DNA from: Bog-473 sp963744225
GTDB taxonomy: Bacteria; Actinomycetota; Acidimicrobiia; Acidimicrobiales; RAAP-2
Assembly: GCA_963744225.1 (NCBI GenBank)
Contig: CAVUSV010000004.1
Span: 62,001-126,000, forward strand
Direction of reading: 5' to 3'
Length of the DNA: 64,000 bases
Part shown: positions 33,460 to 42,518 of the stretch, piece after piece
How the letters are laid out: each line of letters starts with the position of its first letter
Position numbering within the stretch: the first letter of the stretch is position 1
Notes under the pieces: model-generated
Database searches by the model: none
Told to the model about the DNA's origin: nothing
The model's input: only the letters and a program-made list of their open reading frames with translations
Position numbers and translations under genes: made by a program

Positions 33460-34885
33460 CAGAAGCGGTAGTAGATGAAGGGCGCGACGCCGACCGGACC
33501 GAACGTGGTGATGCCGAGCAGAGCGAAGCCGAGCAGGCCGACCTGCACCGCCGTCCTCTGCCGAGAGAACGCCCCCTGAAGCCGGGACACGCTCAACGTG
33601 GGCACGTACTGGAGGGCGATGGTGCCGAGGACCGTGACGACGAGCAACGGTGTGACGAGCGGGCTGGGTTCACCCCATCCGCTGAAAAGCCGGCCGAGAA
33701 GGGAAAAGGCCTGGGACATGCCGGTCGCGTTGAAGAACACCCACCCCAGACAGACGAACTGGAAGGTGAGGAACCGCTGCACCCAGACCCGGACGGGGCC
33801 GTCGGGCACCGCCGGGAGCCCGCGGCGCTCCCGGCTCGTCCGGCGCAGGTGCCCGACGCACTGCCCGAGCCCGTGCAGGGTGCCCCACGCCACGAACGTC
33901 CAGGCCGCGCCGTGCCACAGGCCGCCGAGCACCATGGTGATCATGATGTTGCGGACCGTCTGAGCGTGGCTGCCCGCGCTGCCTCCCAACGGGATGTAGA
34001 GGTAGTCGCGCAGCCAGCGCGAGAGCGTCATGTGCCAACGACGCCAGAAGTCCTGCAGGTTGCGTGCCGTGTACGGGCCGTCGAAGTTCTGCGGGAAGCG
34101 GAAGCCGAGCAGCAGGGCAAGGCCGATGGCGATGTCGGTGTACCCGCTGAAGTCACAGTAGATCTGCACCGCGTAGCCCCATGCGGCGAAGATCGCCTCT
34201 GGTGCGGAGTGTTGCAGAGGCGACGTGAAGACCGGCGTCACGATCGCGCTCCCCACGAAGGAGGAGATCACGACCTTCTTGAACAGGCCGGCCAGAATCA
34301 GCCAGAAGGCCGCGAGTAGTCGATCGAGTTCGGGTCGCGGCGGCGGCGTATCTGGGGCAACAGCTCGTTCCCGCGCACGATCGGGCCGGCCAGGAGGTGG
34401 GGGAAGAACGAGATGTACACCGCGAAGTCGAGCGGTTTGGCCGGTTCGAGCTTTCGGCGGTAGATGTCCACGACGTAGCTGATGGCCATGAAGGTGAAGA
34501 ACGAGATGGCGATCGGCAGTCCGACTTGCAGGAGAGGGACCGCCTGGCCCAATCCGAGCGCATGGGTGACGTTGTCGAGATTCACCGAGACGAAGCCGTA
34601 GTACTTGAACCACCCCAGGATCCCGAGCAGTGCCACCACCGACACCCCCAAGGCGAGACGCCGCCCCTGTTCGGTGCGGGCGGCCCCCACCCAGGCCCCG
34701 CCACCGAACGACACCAGCGTCGTCGCGAGCAACAACAGGCAGTAACTCCACCCGACCCAGCCGTAGAACACGTAGCTCAGCCCGACCATCGAGAGCTTCC
34801 ACCACCGCGCGTAGGGGTTGAGCAGCCAGTTCACCGTGAAGGCGACGGCAAAAAAGACGGCGAAGTCGATAGTGGGAAAGAGCAT
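33459..34885 (-). pseudogene. MBOAT-family membrane O-acyltransferase (AlgI/DltB-like), frameshifted near 34311
   Basis: The first 190 codons give LFPTIDFAVFFAVAFTVNWLL and the conserved ISFFPHLLAGPIVRGNELLPQI, then stop one base out of frame at DPNSIDYSR. The other frame continues with AFWLILAGLFKKVVISSF and contains DFWRRWHMTLSRWLRDYLYIPLGG and the catalytic-His motif GGLWHGAAWTF. Adding one C near 34311 restores about 475 residues, the usual AlgI length. It would pass acyl groups across the membrane to a polysaccharide. Its partner is the SGNH protein immediately downstream. Confidence 0.84.
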
Positions 34886-35065
34886 TCGGAGGCGTCAGCG
34901 GATTGCGCCGAATGTACAGCCGGTCGTACGGCCGACCGCGCACGCTCCGGGCGCGAGGGTCCGGCGCGACCCCGGGTCAGCCGGCTCACCGCCGCACCCA
35001 TGTCCACTCGAGCAGCCCACACCCGGATTCGGGGTGGGACCGGGATCAGCGTCGGGGCGGGGCCC

Positions 35066-36040
35066 TCAGATCTTCGCCTTGAGCGCCTCGATCAGCGCCG
35101 GCAACACCTTGTGCACGTCGCCCACGATCCCGAGGTCCGCGACCGAGAAGATCGGCGCCTCCCGGTCCTTGTTGATGGCGATGATGTTCTTGGAGCCCTT
35201 CATGCCGACCAGGTGCTGGGTGGCGCCCGAGATCCCGCACGCGACATAGACGGTCGGCTTCACGGTCTTGCCGGTCTGACCCACCTGGTGCGAGTAGGGA
35301 ACCCAGCCGGCGTCGACGATGGCGCGGCTGGCGCCCGCCGCACCGTGCAGGAGCTTGGCCAGCTCCTCAATCAGCGCGTAGTTGGCCGCCTCGCCGAGGC
35401 CGCGCCCACCCGAGACGACGACCGTCGCTTCGTCGAGTTTCGGCCCGCTGCGCTCCTCGACGTGGCGCTCGACGATCTTGGCCGTGTTGGTGGCCGCGAC
35501 GTTGTCGGGGACCGGGGCCGCGACGACTGCGGCGGCGCCGCCACCCCCCGGCTCCGCCGCGAACGACTTGGCCCGGATGACGAAGATGCCCGGGCCGTCC
35601 GCGGTGAAGCGGGCCGTGACGATCTTGCTGCCGCCGAAGAGAGGGTGCTGGCTCGCGAGTCCGCTGTCGACCTCCACCAGTCCCGTGACGTTCGTCAGCA
35701 CCGGACGGTCGAGCTTGGCGGAGAGGCGCCCCGCGATGTCGCGGCCTTCGTAGGTGGCGGGCATCAAGATGACGTCGGGCGCGTTGCCGCCCTGAATGAG
35801 CGCGGCCAGTGCGGCGGCCACCGGCACGCCGGGCAGCGCGCCGCCCAGGTCGCCGACGTCATAAAGCGTCGTCGCGCCGTACTCGCCCAGCGGCCCGGCC
35901 AGCGAGGCCGCCTCCGACCCCCAGGCCACGGCCTCGACGGTGGAGCCGACCGAGCGGGCCTCGGTCAGCAGTTCCAACGTGACGGGCGTCGGGCCGGAAT
36001 CGCCGGCCTCGGCCAGCACCCACACCTTGTCGATCGCCAT
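35066..36040 (-). CDS. etfA: Electron transfer flavoprotein alpha subunit (FixB)
   Basis: A 324-residue protein with ETF alpha domain I (KVWVLAEAGDSGP) and the FAD-binding C-terminal half: GGRGLGEAANYALIEELA near residue 205, VGQTGKTVKPTVYVACGISGATQHLVGM near 250 and NKDREAPIFSVADLGIVGD near 287. With EtfB it accepts electrons from acyl-CoA dehydrogenases. It starts one base after the etfB stop. Confidence 0.97.
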   Translation of the reverse strand: MAIDKVWVLAEAGDSGPTPVTLELLTEARSVGSTVEAVAWGSEAASLAGPLGEYGATTLYDVGDLGGALPGVPVAAALAALIQGGNAPDVILMPATYEGRDIAGRLSAKLDRPVLTNVTGLVEVDSGLASQHPLFGGSKIVTARFTADGPGIFVIRAKSFAAEPGGGGAAAVVAAPVPDNVAATNTAKIVERHVEERSGPKLDEATVVVSGGRGLGEAANYALIEELAKLLHGAAGASRAIVDAGWVPYSHQVGQTGKTVKPTVYVACGISGATQHLVGMKGSKNIIAINKDREAPIFSVADLGIVGDVHKVLPALIEALKAKI

Positions 36041-36041
36041 C

Positions 36042-36818
36042 TCAGACCACCTTCAGTTGCTCGAGGAAGGCCACGACGCGCTCCGCACCGTCGCCCTCGT
36101 CCACCACGATCTCCCCCGCCCCCCGCTCCTCCGCCTCGGAGATCTCGGTGATCTCCTGGCGGGCGCCCGCCGCACCCACCTGCGAGGCGTCGAGCCCAAG
36201 GTCTGCGAGGGTCAGGTTGTCGACCGGCTTGGACTTCGCGGCCATGATCCCTTTGAAGGAGGGGTACCGCGGCTCGACGACGCCGGCGGTGACGGTCACC
36301 ACGGCCGGAAGGGTGCTCACGACCTCGTCGTACCCCGCCTCGGTCTGGCGCTCCACCTTGACCGAGCCACCGTCGACCGCGATCGCCTTGGCAAAGGTGA
36401 CCGAGGGCAACCCCATCAGTTCGGCCACTTGCACGGGCAGCGTGCCGGTGTACCCGTCGGTCGACTCGGTGGCCATGACGACGAGGTCAGGGTTGGCGCG
36501 GGCAATGGCTGCCGCCAGCACCTTGGCGGTCCCGAGCGCATCGCTGCCGGCCAGCGCATCGTCACTGACCAGAATGGCTTTCGCCGCGCCCATGGCGAGG
36601 CCGGTGCGCAGGCCCGAGGTCTCACCACCCGGCGCCATGGAGACGAGGGTGACCTCGTCGCCCTCGCCGGAGGCGAGCTGGAGGGCCATCTCGACCCCGT
36701 AGTTGTCCGAGTCGTCCATGATGAGCTTGCCGGACCGGTCGAGGGTCTTGGTGTCCGGGTTGAGCGCCCCGGGGGCGGCCGGATCGGGGATCTGCTTGAC
36801 GCATACGACGACGTTCAT
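36042..36818 (-). CDS. etfB: Electron transfer flavoprotein beta subunit (FixA)
   Basis: A 258-residue protein beginning MNVVVCVKQIPDPAAPG, with DNYGVEMALQLASGEGDEVTLVSMAPG near residue 38, typical of EtfB. The AMP-binding segment and VEPRYPSFKGIMAAKSKP near residue 190 are conserved. ATG 36818 is the natural start because of this canonical N-terminus; earlier in-frame codons add unlike sequence. First gene of the etfBA unit. Confidence 0.97.
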   Translation of the reverse strand: MNVVVCVKQIPDPAAPGALNPDTKTLDRSGKLIMDDSDNYGVEMALQLASGEGDEVTLVSMAPGGETSGLRTGLAMGAAKAILVSDDALAGSDALGTAKVLAAAIARANPDLVVMATESTDGYTGTLPVQVAELMGLPSVTFAKAIAVDGGSVKVERQTEAGYDEVVSTLPAVVTVTAGVVEPRYPSFKGIMAAKSKPVDNLTLADLGLDASQVGAAGARQEITEISEAEERGAGEIVVDEGDGAERVVAFLEQLKVV

Positions 36819-36925
36819 GGCCGACCATCTTTGTGGACCCGGGCCGTGCCACGCCATTCGGCCCGGTCACAAGCCCGTCTTGGCGTCGCTCCCGCCCCCT
36901 GTGGAGCCCTCAAGCCATCGCCCCG

Positions 36926-37618
36926 TCAATCCCCGTCGCCCCGTGCAATGGCGAGTGCGTCGTCGAGGCGATCGGTGATCACAGCGTCTGCCCCCCAGGC
37001 GACGACCGCGCGCAGGTCGTCGAGCGCGTTGACCGTCCACACGTTGAGCGCAAGGCCCGCCGCGTGCGCCCGCTCCACAAGATCGCGGTCCACTGAGGTC
37101 ACGAAGGGATGGACGGAGCCGAACCCGGCCTCGGCCGCCTCGTCCAACGCCGGTCCGGGTTCGGTGGCGTAACCCCAGAGCGCGCCGAGGGCGAGGCGGG
37201 CGTCGGCGACCTGCACGGCGCGCAGCGTCGCGACCTGGAACGACGACACGATGACCCGATCCGTCCAGCCCGCCTCCTCAATCGCCGCCGCCGTCAGCAG
37301 CGCCACGGCCTCTCCCGGGTCCCACCCAGGATCCTGGGGGGCATTCTTGATCTCGACGTTCACCACCATCCCTTCGCAGACGGCCAGTGCCTCGGCCAGG
37401 AGCGGCACGTGGGCCGGGAGCTCCGCCACACCCAAGGTCCCGATGACGCCGGCGCCGGCGATCTCGGCGTCGTGGTGCACGGCCAGGCCACCGTCGGCGG
37501 TCAGGCGCACGTCGAGCTCGATGCCGTCGGCCCCGAGGCGCCGCGCCTCGGAGAAGGCATCGAGCGTGTTCTCCACGAATCCCTGTGTGCAACCCCTGTG
37601 GGCGAAGACGGCGGTCAC
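36926..37618 (-). CDS. Glycerophosphodiester phosphodiesterase
   Basis: A 230-residue GDPD with AHRGCTQGFVENTLDAFSEARRLGADGIELDVRLTADG near residue 6: the catalytic His-Arg, Glu and Asp metal ligands are all present, followed by VHHDAEI (second His). It splits glycerophosphodiesters into glycerol-3-phosphate and an alcohol. GTG 37618 is the start. Divergent from whiB, with about 180 bases between. Confidence 0.93.
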   Translation of the reverse strand: MTAVFAHRGCTQGFVENTLDAFSEARRLGADGIELDVRLTADGGLAVHHDAEIAGAGVIGTLGVAELPAHVPLLAEALAVCEGMVVNVEIKNAPQDPGWDPGEAVALLTAAAIEEAGWTDRVIVSSFQVATLRAVQVADARLALGALWGYATEPGPALDEAAEAGFGSVHPFVTSVDRDLVERAHAAGLALNVWTVNALDDLRAVVAWGADAVITDRLDDALAIARGDGD

Positions 37619-37800
37619 CGGGCCCCTGTGACGCCCGTGTCACGCGTCCATCCCACCGCACACGGAAAATTCACGGAAACTCCTTGCCAGCCCTCGGGCG
37701 GGCCGTTACCCTCTTCGCCGTAAACCCGCTTTTCACTGAACGGACACACTCTGGTCCGATCATGTGAAAAGGATCACAATGTTGGTGGAGGCATATTCCG
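37619..37800. promoter_or_regulatory. whiB / phosphodiesterase divergent region with Crp-like site and direct repeats
   Basis: TGTGA-N6-TCACA (TGTGAAAAGGATCACA) at 37763-37778 is a perfect Crp/GlxR-type palindrome. CACAAT at 37775-37780 is a plausible whiB -10 box and overlaps it. GTGAC-N6-GTCAC at 37628-37643 is a second inverted repeat next to the phosphodiesterase start. CACGGAAA occurs twice, at 37661-37668 and 37672-37679, one helical turn apart. GGTGGAG is the whiB ribosome-binding site. Confidence 0.55.
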
Positions 37801-38100
37801 ATGGCTCTTATGTGGAACCGGACCGTCGATTGGGACGCGGACGACTGGCGGCGTGCGGCTGCCTGCCGCAATACCGAACCGGACCTCTTCTTCCCTGTCG
37901 GCACGACCGGCACGGCGCTCGACCAGATCGAGGCCGCCAAGCGGGTCTGCCGTTCGTGCGAAGCGCTCGAGCCTTGCCTCGACTTTGCGCTGGCCACCAA
38001 CCAGGAATCCGGCGTCTGGGGCGGCACCTCCGAGGAGGAGCGCCGGAAGCTCCGCAAGGCCTGGTTGGCCGCCCGTCGCTCGCAACGCGCTGCGTTCTGA
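37801..38100 (+). CDS. WhiB-family iron-sulfur transcriptional regulator
   Basis: A 99-residue Wbl protein. The four [4Fe-4S] cysteines are C22, C50-x2-C53 and C59. GVWGG is at residues 71-75, followed by a basic tail (RRKLRKAWLAARRSQ). Wbl proteins bind sigma factor region 4 and sense redox or NO. The length and motif spacing fit the WhiB1/WhiB2-like classes; the exact orthologue is not decided. Regulation by a Crp/GlxR-like protein is suggested by the upstream palindrome. Confidence 0.95.
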   Translation: MALMWNRTVDWDADDWRRAAACRNTEPDLFFPVGTTGTALDQIEAAKRVCRSCEALEPCLDFALATNQESGVWGGTSEEERRKLRKAWLAARRSQRAAF

Positions 38101-38128
38101 GGACGGCGCGCCCGGGCCGGCGCCCCGC

Positions 38129-39700
38129 TCACTTGGGTGCGCGCACCGGCACGGAGATCGCCACGCGCGTCCCACCCCCGTCGGCCGCCGGGAGCGCCTC
38201 CATTGAGATGGTGCCCTCCAACTGACTGACCACCAGGTCGCGCACGATCGAGAGACCGAGGCTCGTGGTCCGCTCGATGTCGAACCCCTCCGGTAACCCG
38301 AGCCCGTCGTCGCGCACCTCGAGGCGCAAGGCCGACTCCTGGTTCGAGAGCGTCAAGTCGACGTGGCCCACCGGCGCGTAGCCGGCCGCCCCACCCGCAC
38401 CCTCCAGCCCGGCTGCTCCGTCGATCCCGCCGGCGGCCTCCGGATCGAAGGCGTGCTCGACCGCGTTCTGCAACAGCTCGGCCACCGTCACCGCCAGCGG
38501 CGTGGCCACGTCGGCCGCCACCTCGCCGAGGTCTCCGTGCACTGCGATCACGACCGGCTGGGACGACACCACCGAGTCCTCGGCCATCTGGACCAGCGAC
38601 CCGACGATCTCGGCAAAGGGCACCTGGTCGCTCGGGTCGCGCGAGAGGATCTCGTGCACCAGCGCGATGGAGCGCACCCGCCGCTCGGCCTCGTGGAGCG
38701 CGACCCGCGCCGCCCGGTCACCCACCCGGCGCGCCTGGAGGCTGAGAAGCGAGGAGATCGTCTGCAGGTTGTTCTTGACGCGGTGGTGCACCTCGCGGAT
38801 GGCCGCATCCTTGGAGAGGAGCAGCCGGTCCAGCCTCCGCACGTCGGTCACGTCGCGGAGCAGGATCATCGCTCCGGTGACTACCCCGTGGGAGAGGAGC
38901 GGGATGCAGTGGACGAGGACGATCACGTCGGGACGCCGCTCGACCTCCTCGACGACCGGTCTGCCCGTGGCGAGCGCCCACTCGACGGCCGACTCCTCAA
39001 TGTCGAGATCCCCGAAACGTCGACCCTCGGGTTGGGTGTAGATCCCCATGCGGTGGAACGCGTTCATGGCGTTGGGCGACGCGAATTCCACTCTCCCGTC
39101 GGCATCGACGACGACGACCCCGTCGCCGACCCGAGGGGCCTCCTCGGTGCCGACGTCCTCGTCGGGATAGGGAAAGGCCGACTGGGCCACCATGTCGGCC
39201 AGGCGCTCGAACACGTCGAGGTAGGTGCGCTCGTACATGCTCGTCGGCCCTTTGAGCGGTGCGAGAGAGACTCGCAACAGCGCGGCGATGATCCGGCCTT
39301 CGAAGCGGACCGGGATGTTCTCCACGGGGACCTGTTCGCCCAGAATTGGGTGGTGGATGCTGCCGCGCACGATCTCGCCCGAATGCAGGCACTGGGCCAC
39401 CAGGGTCCACTGGGACTCGTTGACCGTCTGGCCGACCAGGTCCTGGTCCACCAAGGTGGGCCGGTTGTTGGGGCGCATCTGCCCGAGGACGACCAACTCG
39501 GGATCCTGCGCCAACGATCCGGGCACGTCCGCCGCGACTGCACTCTGGCCGCGGGCGGTGTGCACCGGCACCAGGAGCAGGAGGTCGGAGAAGGACAGGT
39601 CGGCCAGGACGCCCCAGCTCCCGAGCAACCGCTGCAGGTGCTCGAGCTCCTCTGGCTTGAGGTCGGTGTGGCTCTGGGCCAGCTCGGCTGGTGTCGGCAT
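38129..39700 (-). CDS. PdtaS-type sensor histidine kinase
   Basis: A 523-residue soluble kinase: N-terminal GAF-like domain (about 1-150), PAS domain (about 175-290, VVVVDADGRVEFASPNAMNAFHRM), HisKA_2 with EVHHRVKNNLQTISSLLSLQARR near residue 312, then an HATPase with NAVEHAFDP and DDGLGLPEGF. This order is that of mycobacterial PdtaS, which senses c-di-GMP or nucleotides and signals to an ANTAR regulator. No response regulator is adjacent. The start overlaps the PHP gene stop as TGATG. Confidence 0.92.
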   Translation of the reverse strand: MPTPAELAQSHTDLKPEELEHLQRLLGSWGVLADLSFSDLLLLVPVHTARGQSAVAADVPGSLAQDPELVVLGQMRPNNRPTLVDQDLVGQTVNESQWTLVAQCLHSGEIVRGSIHHPILGEQVPVENIPVRFEGRIIAALLRVSLAPLKGPTSMYERTYLDVFERLADMVAQSAFPYPDEDVGTEEAPRVGDGVVVVDADGRVEFASPNAMNAFHRMGIYTQPEGRRFGDLDIEESAVEWALATGRPVVEEVERRPDVIVLVHCIPLLSHGVVTGAMILLRDVTDVRRLDRLLLSKDAAIREVHHRVKNNLQTISSLLSLQARRVGDRAARVALHEAERRVRSIALVHEILSRDPSDQVPFAEIVGSLVQMAEDSVVSSQPVVIAVHGDLGEVAADVATPLAVTVAELLQNAVEHAFDPEAAGGIDGAAGLEGAGGAAGYAPVGHVDLTLSNQESALRLEVRDDGLGLPEGFDIERTTSLGLSIVRDLVVSQLEGTISMEALPAADGGGTRVAISVPVRAPK

Positions 39701-40593
39701 CAGGTCTTCCCCACCCCGCCGCCCGACACCGCGACCGGGTAGGGCTCCCGGTCGCGGTAGCCCTGCAGGACGTCGACGCCGACCGAGTCCAACACGGCGC
39801 GCAGGTCGTCGGCCCGGTGGGCCACATGGTCGAGGTGGTGCGCGTCGGAGGCCGTGGTGAGCGGCACCCCGCGTGCCACGAAGCGCTCCAACAGCCCCGC
39901 CGCTGGATACTGCTCGCGCACCGGCTTGCGCCATCCCGAGGAGGAGAGCTCGGCCGCCATGCCCGACGAGGCGGCGGCCTCGGCGATGCGGTCCCACCAC
40001 TCGGCCGGGGCCTCGGGCACGTGGCCGACCACTTTCATGAGATCGGGGTGGGCCAGGACGTCGCAGGTTCCGGTGGCGGCCAGCTCCTCCAGGGCCTGCG
40101 TGTAGGCCTCCCAACACGCGTCCACGTCGCGCGCCGCCCACTCGGCCATCGAGATGGGATCGCCGAGGTCGTCGAAGCGCCAGCCCCCGATCCAGTGCAC
40201 GGAGCCCAGCAGGACGTCGAAGGGGTAGCCGGCCAGGAGACCGGCCACGGTGTCCATGCGGTCCTCGTAGTAGTCGACCTCGAGTCCGATCACGACGGGC
40301 AGTCCCGCAGCCTTGGCCTCCTGGGCGCAGGACACGTACGCCTCGAGATCGGCGGTGGCATGGAACTTCCAGTACGCAGCCATGGATTCGGCCAGGGCGG
40401 GCGGCACGCGGTCGTCGTCCCAGAACCCGCGCAACAGCGCGTCGGCCTGGCGGAACCGGAACAGGTGCTCGGTGAGCGCCAGTTCGGTGACCCCGGCCGC
40501 CTGGGCCTGCTCGCAGTACCGCCGGAGCTGGTCGACGCGCAGCGGCGTGTCGTGCTCGTGGTGCGGCCAGAGGTGGAGGTGGTAGTCGAGCAC
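39700..40593 (-). CDS. PHP-domain phosphoesterase, histidinol-phosphatase-like
   Basis: A 297-residue PHP protein: DYHLHLWPH at residues 3-11, TEHLFRF near 41, VVIGLEVDYYED near 102, LGSVHWI near 130, VLAHPDL near 178 and SDAHHLDH near 250. These are the metal-binding motifs of HisK-type histidinol phosphatases and related PHP enzymes. No histidine genes are nearby. Translationally coupled to the kinase downstream. Confidence 0.87.
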   Translation of the reverse strand: MLDYHLHLWPHHEHDTPLRVDQLRRYCEQAQAAGVTELALTEHLFRFRQADALLRGFWDDDRVPPALAESMAAYWKFHATADLEAYVSCAQEAKAAGLPVVIGLEVDYYEDRMDTVAGLLAGYPFDVLLGSVHWIGGWRFDDLGDPISMAEWAARDVDACWEAYTQALEELAATGTCDVLAHPDLMKVVGHVPEAPAEWWDRIAEAAASSGMAAELSSSGWRKPVREQYPAAGLLERFVARGVPLTTASDAHHLDHVAHRADDLRAVLDSVGVDVLQGYRDREPYPVAVSGGGVGKT

Positions 40594-40635
40594 GCTCAGT
40601 CCGCCGTCGTCGGCCTGCTCTTGCGCACTGCCGCC

Positions 40636-41289
40636 TCAGCCGGGGGCGTGGCGGATCAGCGTCACGCCGTCGCGGATCGTGGTCAGCACGCACACCACGC
40701 GGGGGTCATTGACCACCTTGTCGTTGAAGGCGCGCACGGCCCGCGCCGACTCGTGGGGTTCCTCGGCCGAGGCCAGGACGCTGCCGCCCTGGAGCGTGTT
40801 GTCGACCGCGATGATGCCGTGGGGCGCCAGCTTGGGCAGCACCGACTCGTAGTACGCGTCGTAGGAGACCTTGTCGGCGTCGATGAAGACGAAGTCGAAT
40901 GGACCCTGCAGCTGCTCCAGGCTCGTGAGCGCTGGTCCCTCGATCACGCTGATGAATGACTCTAGGCCGGCGGCCGCGATGTTGCCCCGGGCCACGGTGG
41001 CGTGGTGGGGGTCCACCTCCAGCGAGATGATCGAGCCCCCCGGTCCCAGCCCCGCTGCCATGGCGATGGAGGAGTACCCCGTGAACGTCCCAATCTCGAG
41101 CACCTCAGTGGCTTGGGCGGCGTGCACCAGCAATTCCAGGAAGCGGCCCTCCTCGCGGCCCACCATCATCCTCGAGAGTTGGGCGAAGCCCGCCCGCGTG
41201 GACCGCTCGACCTCCTCGAGGTACCCCGGGGGCGCCGTTGTGTGCGCCGCGGCATAGAGCTCGACTTCGGGATCGATCATCGGGGCCAT
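40636..41289 (-). CDS. O-methyltransferase (caffeoyl-CoA / COMT-like, class I)
   Basis: A 217-residue protein with the type 3 O-methyltransferase motif VLEIGTFTGYSSIAMAAGL near residue 64, IISLEVDPHHATVA near 87, and the metal-binding DFVFIDADKVSYDAYYE near 132. This family methylates catechols or catechol-CoA esters with divalent metal. TACCAT at 41302-41297 is seven bases before the ATG, so the gene has its own leaderless promoter although the ATPase gene ends close upstream. Confidence 0.92.
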   Translation of the reverse strand: MAPMIDPEVELYAAAHTTAPPGYLEEVERSTRAGFAQLSRMMVGREEGRFLELLVHAAQATEVLEIGTFTGYSSIAMAAGLGPGGSIISLEVDPHHATVARGNIAAAGLESFISVIEGPALTSLEQLQGPFDFVFIDADKVSYDAYYESVLPKLAPHGIIAVDNTLQGGSVLASAEEPHESARAVRAFNDKVVNDPRVVCVLTTIRDGVTLIRHAPG

Positions 41290-41357
41290 GACAACGATGG
41301 TAGGCGCCCCGCTCCGCCCCGGCGCCAGGCCGTCGGGCCCGGGTATCCGCCGGACCG

Positions 41358-42518
41358 TCAGCCCCAGACCTGCGCTCCCAGCTGGAGCAGCCCGCCCATG
41401 TCGTAAATGTCGGCGTCGAAGTAGGGAACGGTGACGAGCACGTCGGGCGCACCCCGCAGCTCCGCCTGCTGCTCGGCCTCGCGCCGGGCCACCACCCCGA
41501 AGTTGATGAAGCTCTCTGCCACTTCCCCGATCACGCGGGCGGCGACGACCGGATCGTCGGTCAGGCCCTGCGCCAGCACCTCGGCCCGGGCCTTCATGGA
41601 CAGGGCCAGCTTGTCCGCCTTGGGTTCGCGTAGATACTCGGGCATCACCTTGTTCAGCACGATGGCACCCAGGTTGAGCTGGCGCTTCATCAGCTCGGCC
41701 GAGAAGAACTCTGCCTCGCGGACCGGGGTGGCCTCGAGGGTCGAGACGACCATGAACGTGGTGCGCCGGTCCGAGAGCAGCCGCGTCACCGCCTCGGCCC
41801 GCTCGACGAACCCGGCATACATGGACTGAAACAAGATGAAGAACTCCGAGATGTCAGCCAGGAACTGCGTGCCGAGAATGCGGTCGGCCACCTGGTAGAA
41901 CGGCCGCGACGCCATGTTCACCAGCCGCGACCGGTAGGGCACGATGAGCCAGCGCAACAGGCGCGAGGAGAAGAAGTCCGCCATGCGCTGCGGGGCATCG
42001 AGGAAGTCGAGCGCGTTGCGCGTCGGGGGCGTGTCGACGACGATCAGGTCGTAGTTGCCCTCGCAGTGGATCTCGTAGAGCCGCTCCATGGCGATGTAGT
42101 CGTGCGACTGCACGAAGCGGCCCGAGATGTTCTGGTACAGCGGGTTGGCCAAAATCTGTTCGCGGGTCGCCGCGTCGGGGGCATGCGTGCGGATGAGGTC
42201 GTCCCAGCTCTGTTTCGTGTCGAGCATCGCAGCCCACAGTTCACCCCGGGGGTGGGCCGCCGCCCCGGTGAACACGTCGTCGGGGATGCGGACCTCGTCG
42301 TTCCCGATCCCCTTGAGCCCCAACGCGTCGGCCAGGCGCTTGGCCGGGTCGACGGTGAGCACCAGGACGCGGCCGCCCTGTTCGACCACCGCGGTGGCGG
42401 CCAACGCCGCCGCCGCCGTCGTCTTGCCCACCCCGCCCGGCCCGCAGGCGATGACGATGTCCTTGGCCGCCAGTAGCTGGCCCACCGTCTTGGGCGTCGA
42501 CACGCCGGCCGCTGTCAC
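41358..42518 (-). CDS. Get3/ArsA-like ATPase, second of pair (BagB-like)
   Basis: A 386-residue SIMIBI ATPase. The Walker A is IACGPGGVGKTTAAAALA near residue 20, where the deviant-Walker signature Lys (K in KGGVGKT) is Pro. Switch II is IVVDTPPTRNALDFLDAPQ near 145. It resembles mycobacterial Rv3680, the partner of Rv3679, thought to support glycerol or lipid handling under stress. It overlaps the upstream ATPase by four bases, so a heteromer is likely. Confidence 0.85.
   Translation of the reverse strand: MTAAGVSTPKTVGQLLAAKDIVIACGPGGVGKTTAAAALAATAVVEQGGRVLVLTVDPAKRLADALGLKGIGNDEVRIPDDVFTGAAAHPRGELWAAMLDTKQSWDDLIRTHAPDAATREQILANPLYQNISGRFVQSHDYIAMERLYEIHCEGNYDLIVVDTPPTRNALDFLDAPQRMADFFSSRLLRWLIVPYRSRLVNMASRPFYQVADRILGTQFLADISEFFILFQSMYAGFVERAEAVTRLLSDRRTTFMVVSTLEATPVREAEFFSAELMKRQLNLGAIVLNKVMPEYLREPKADKLALSMKARAEVLAQGLTDDPVVAARVIGEVAESFINFGVVARREAEQQAELRGAPDVLVTVPYFDADIYDMGGLLQLGAQVWG

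Noticed and set aside
34886..35065. Inverted repeats after the etfA and before the MBOAT gene as a terminator.
   Set aside because: The arms are imperfect and lack a T-run; only a likely MBOAT -10 box (TACATT near 34913) is credible.
34397..36151. A 584-codon plus-strand frame over the MBOAT and EtfA genes.
   Set aside because: It is the shadow of real minus-strand genes; composition is Arg/Gly/Ala-rich with no family features.
38129..40693. An 854-codon fusion reading of the PHP and histidine kinase region.
   Set aside because: The first half is an off-frame reading of the PHP gene; both real proteins have clear domains and the TGATG overlap.
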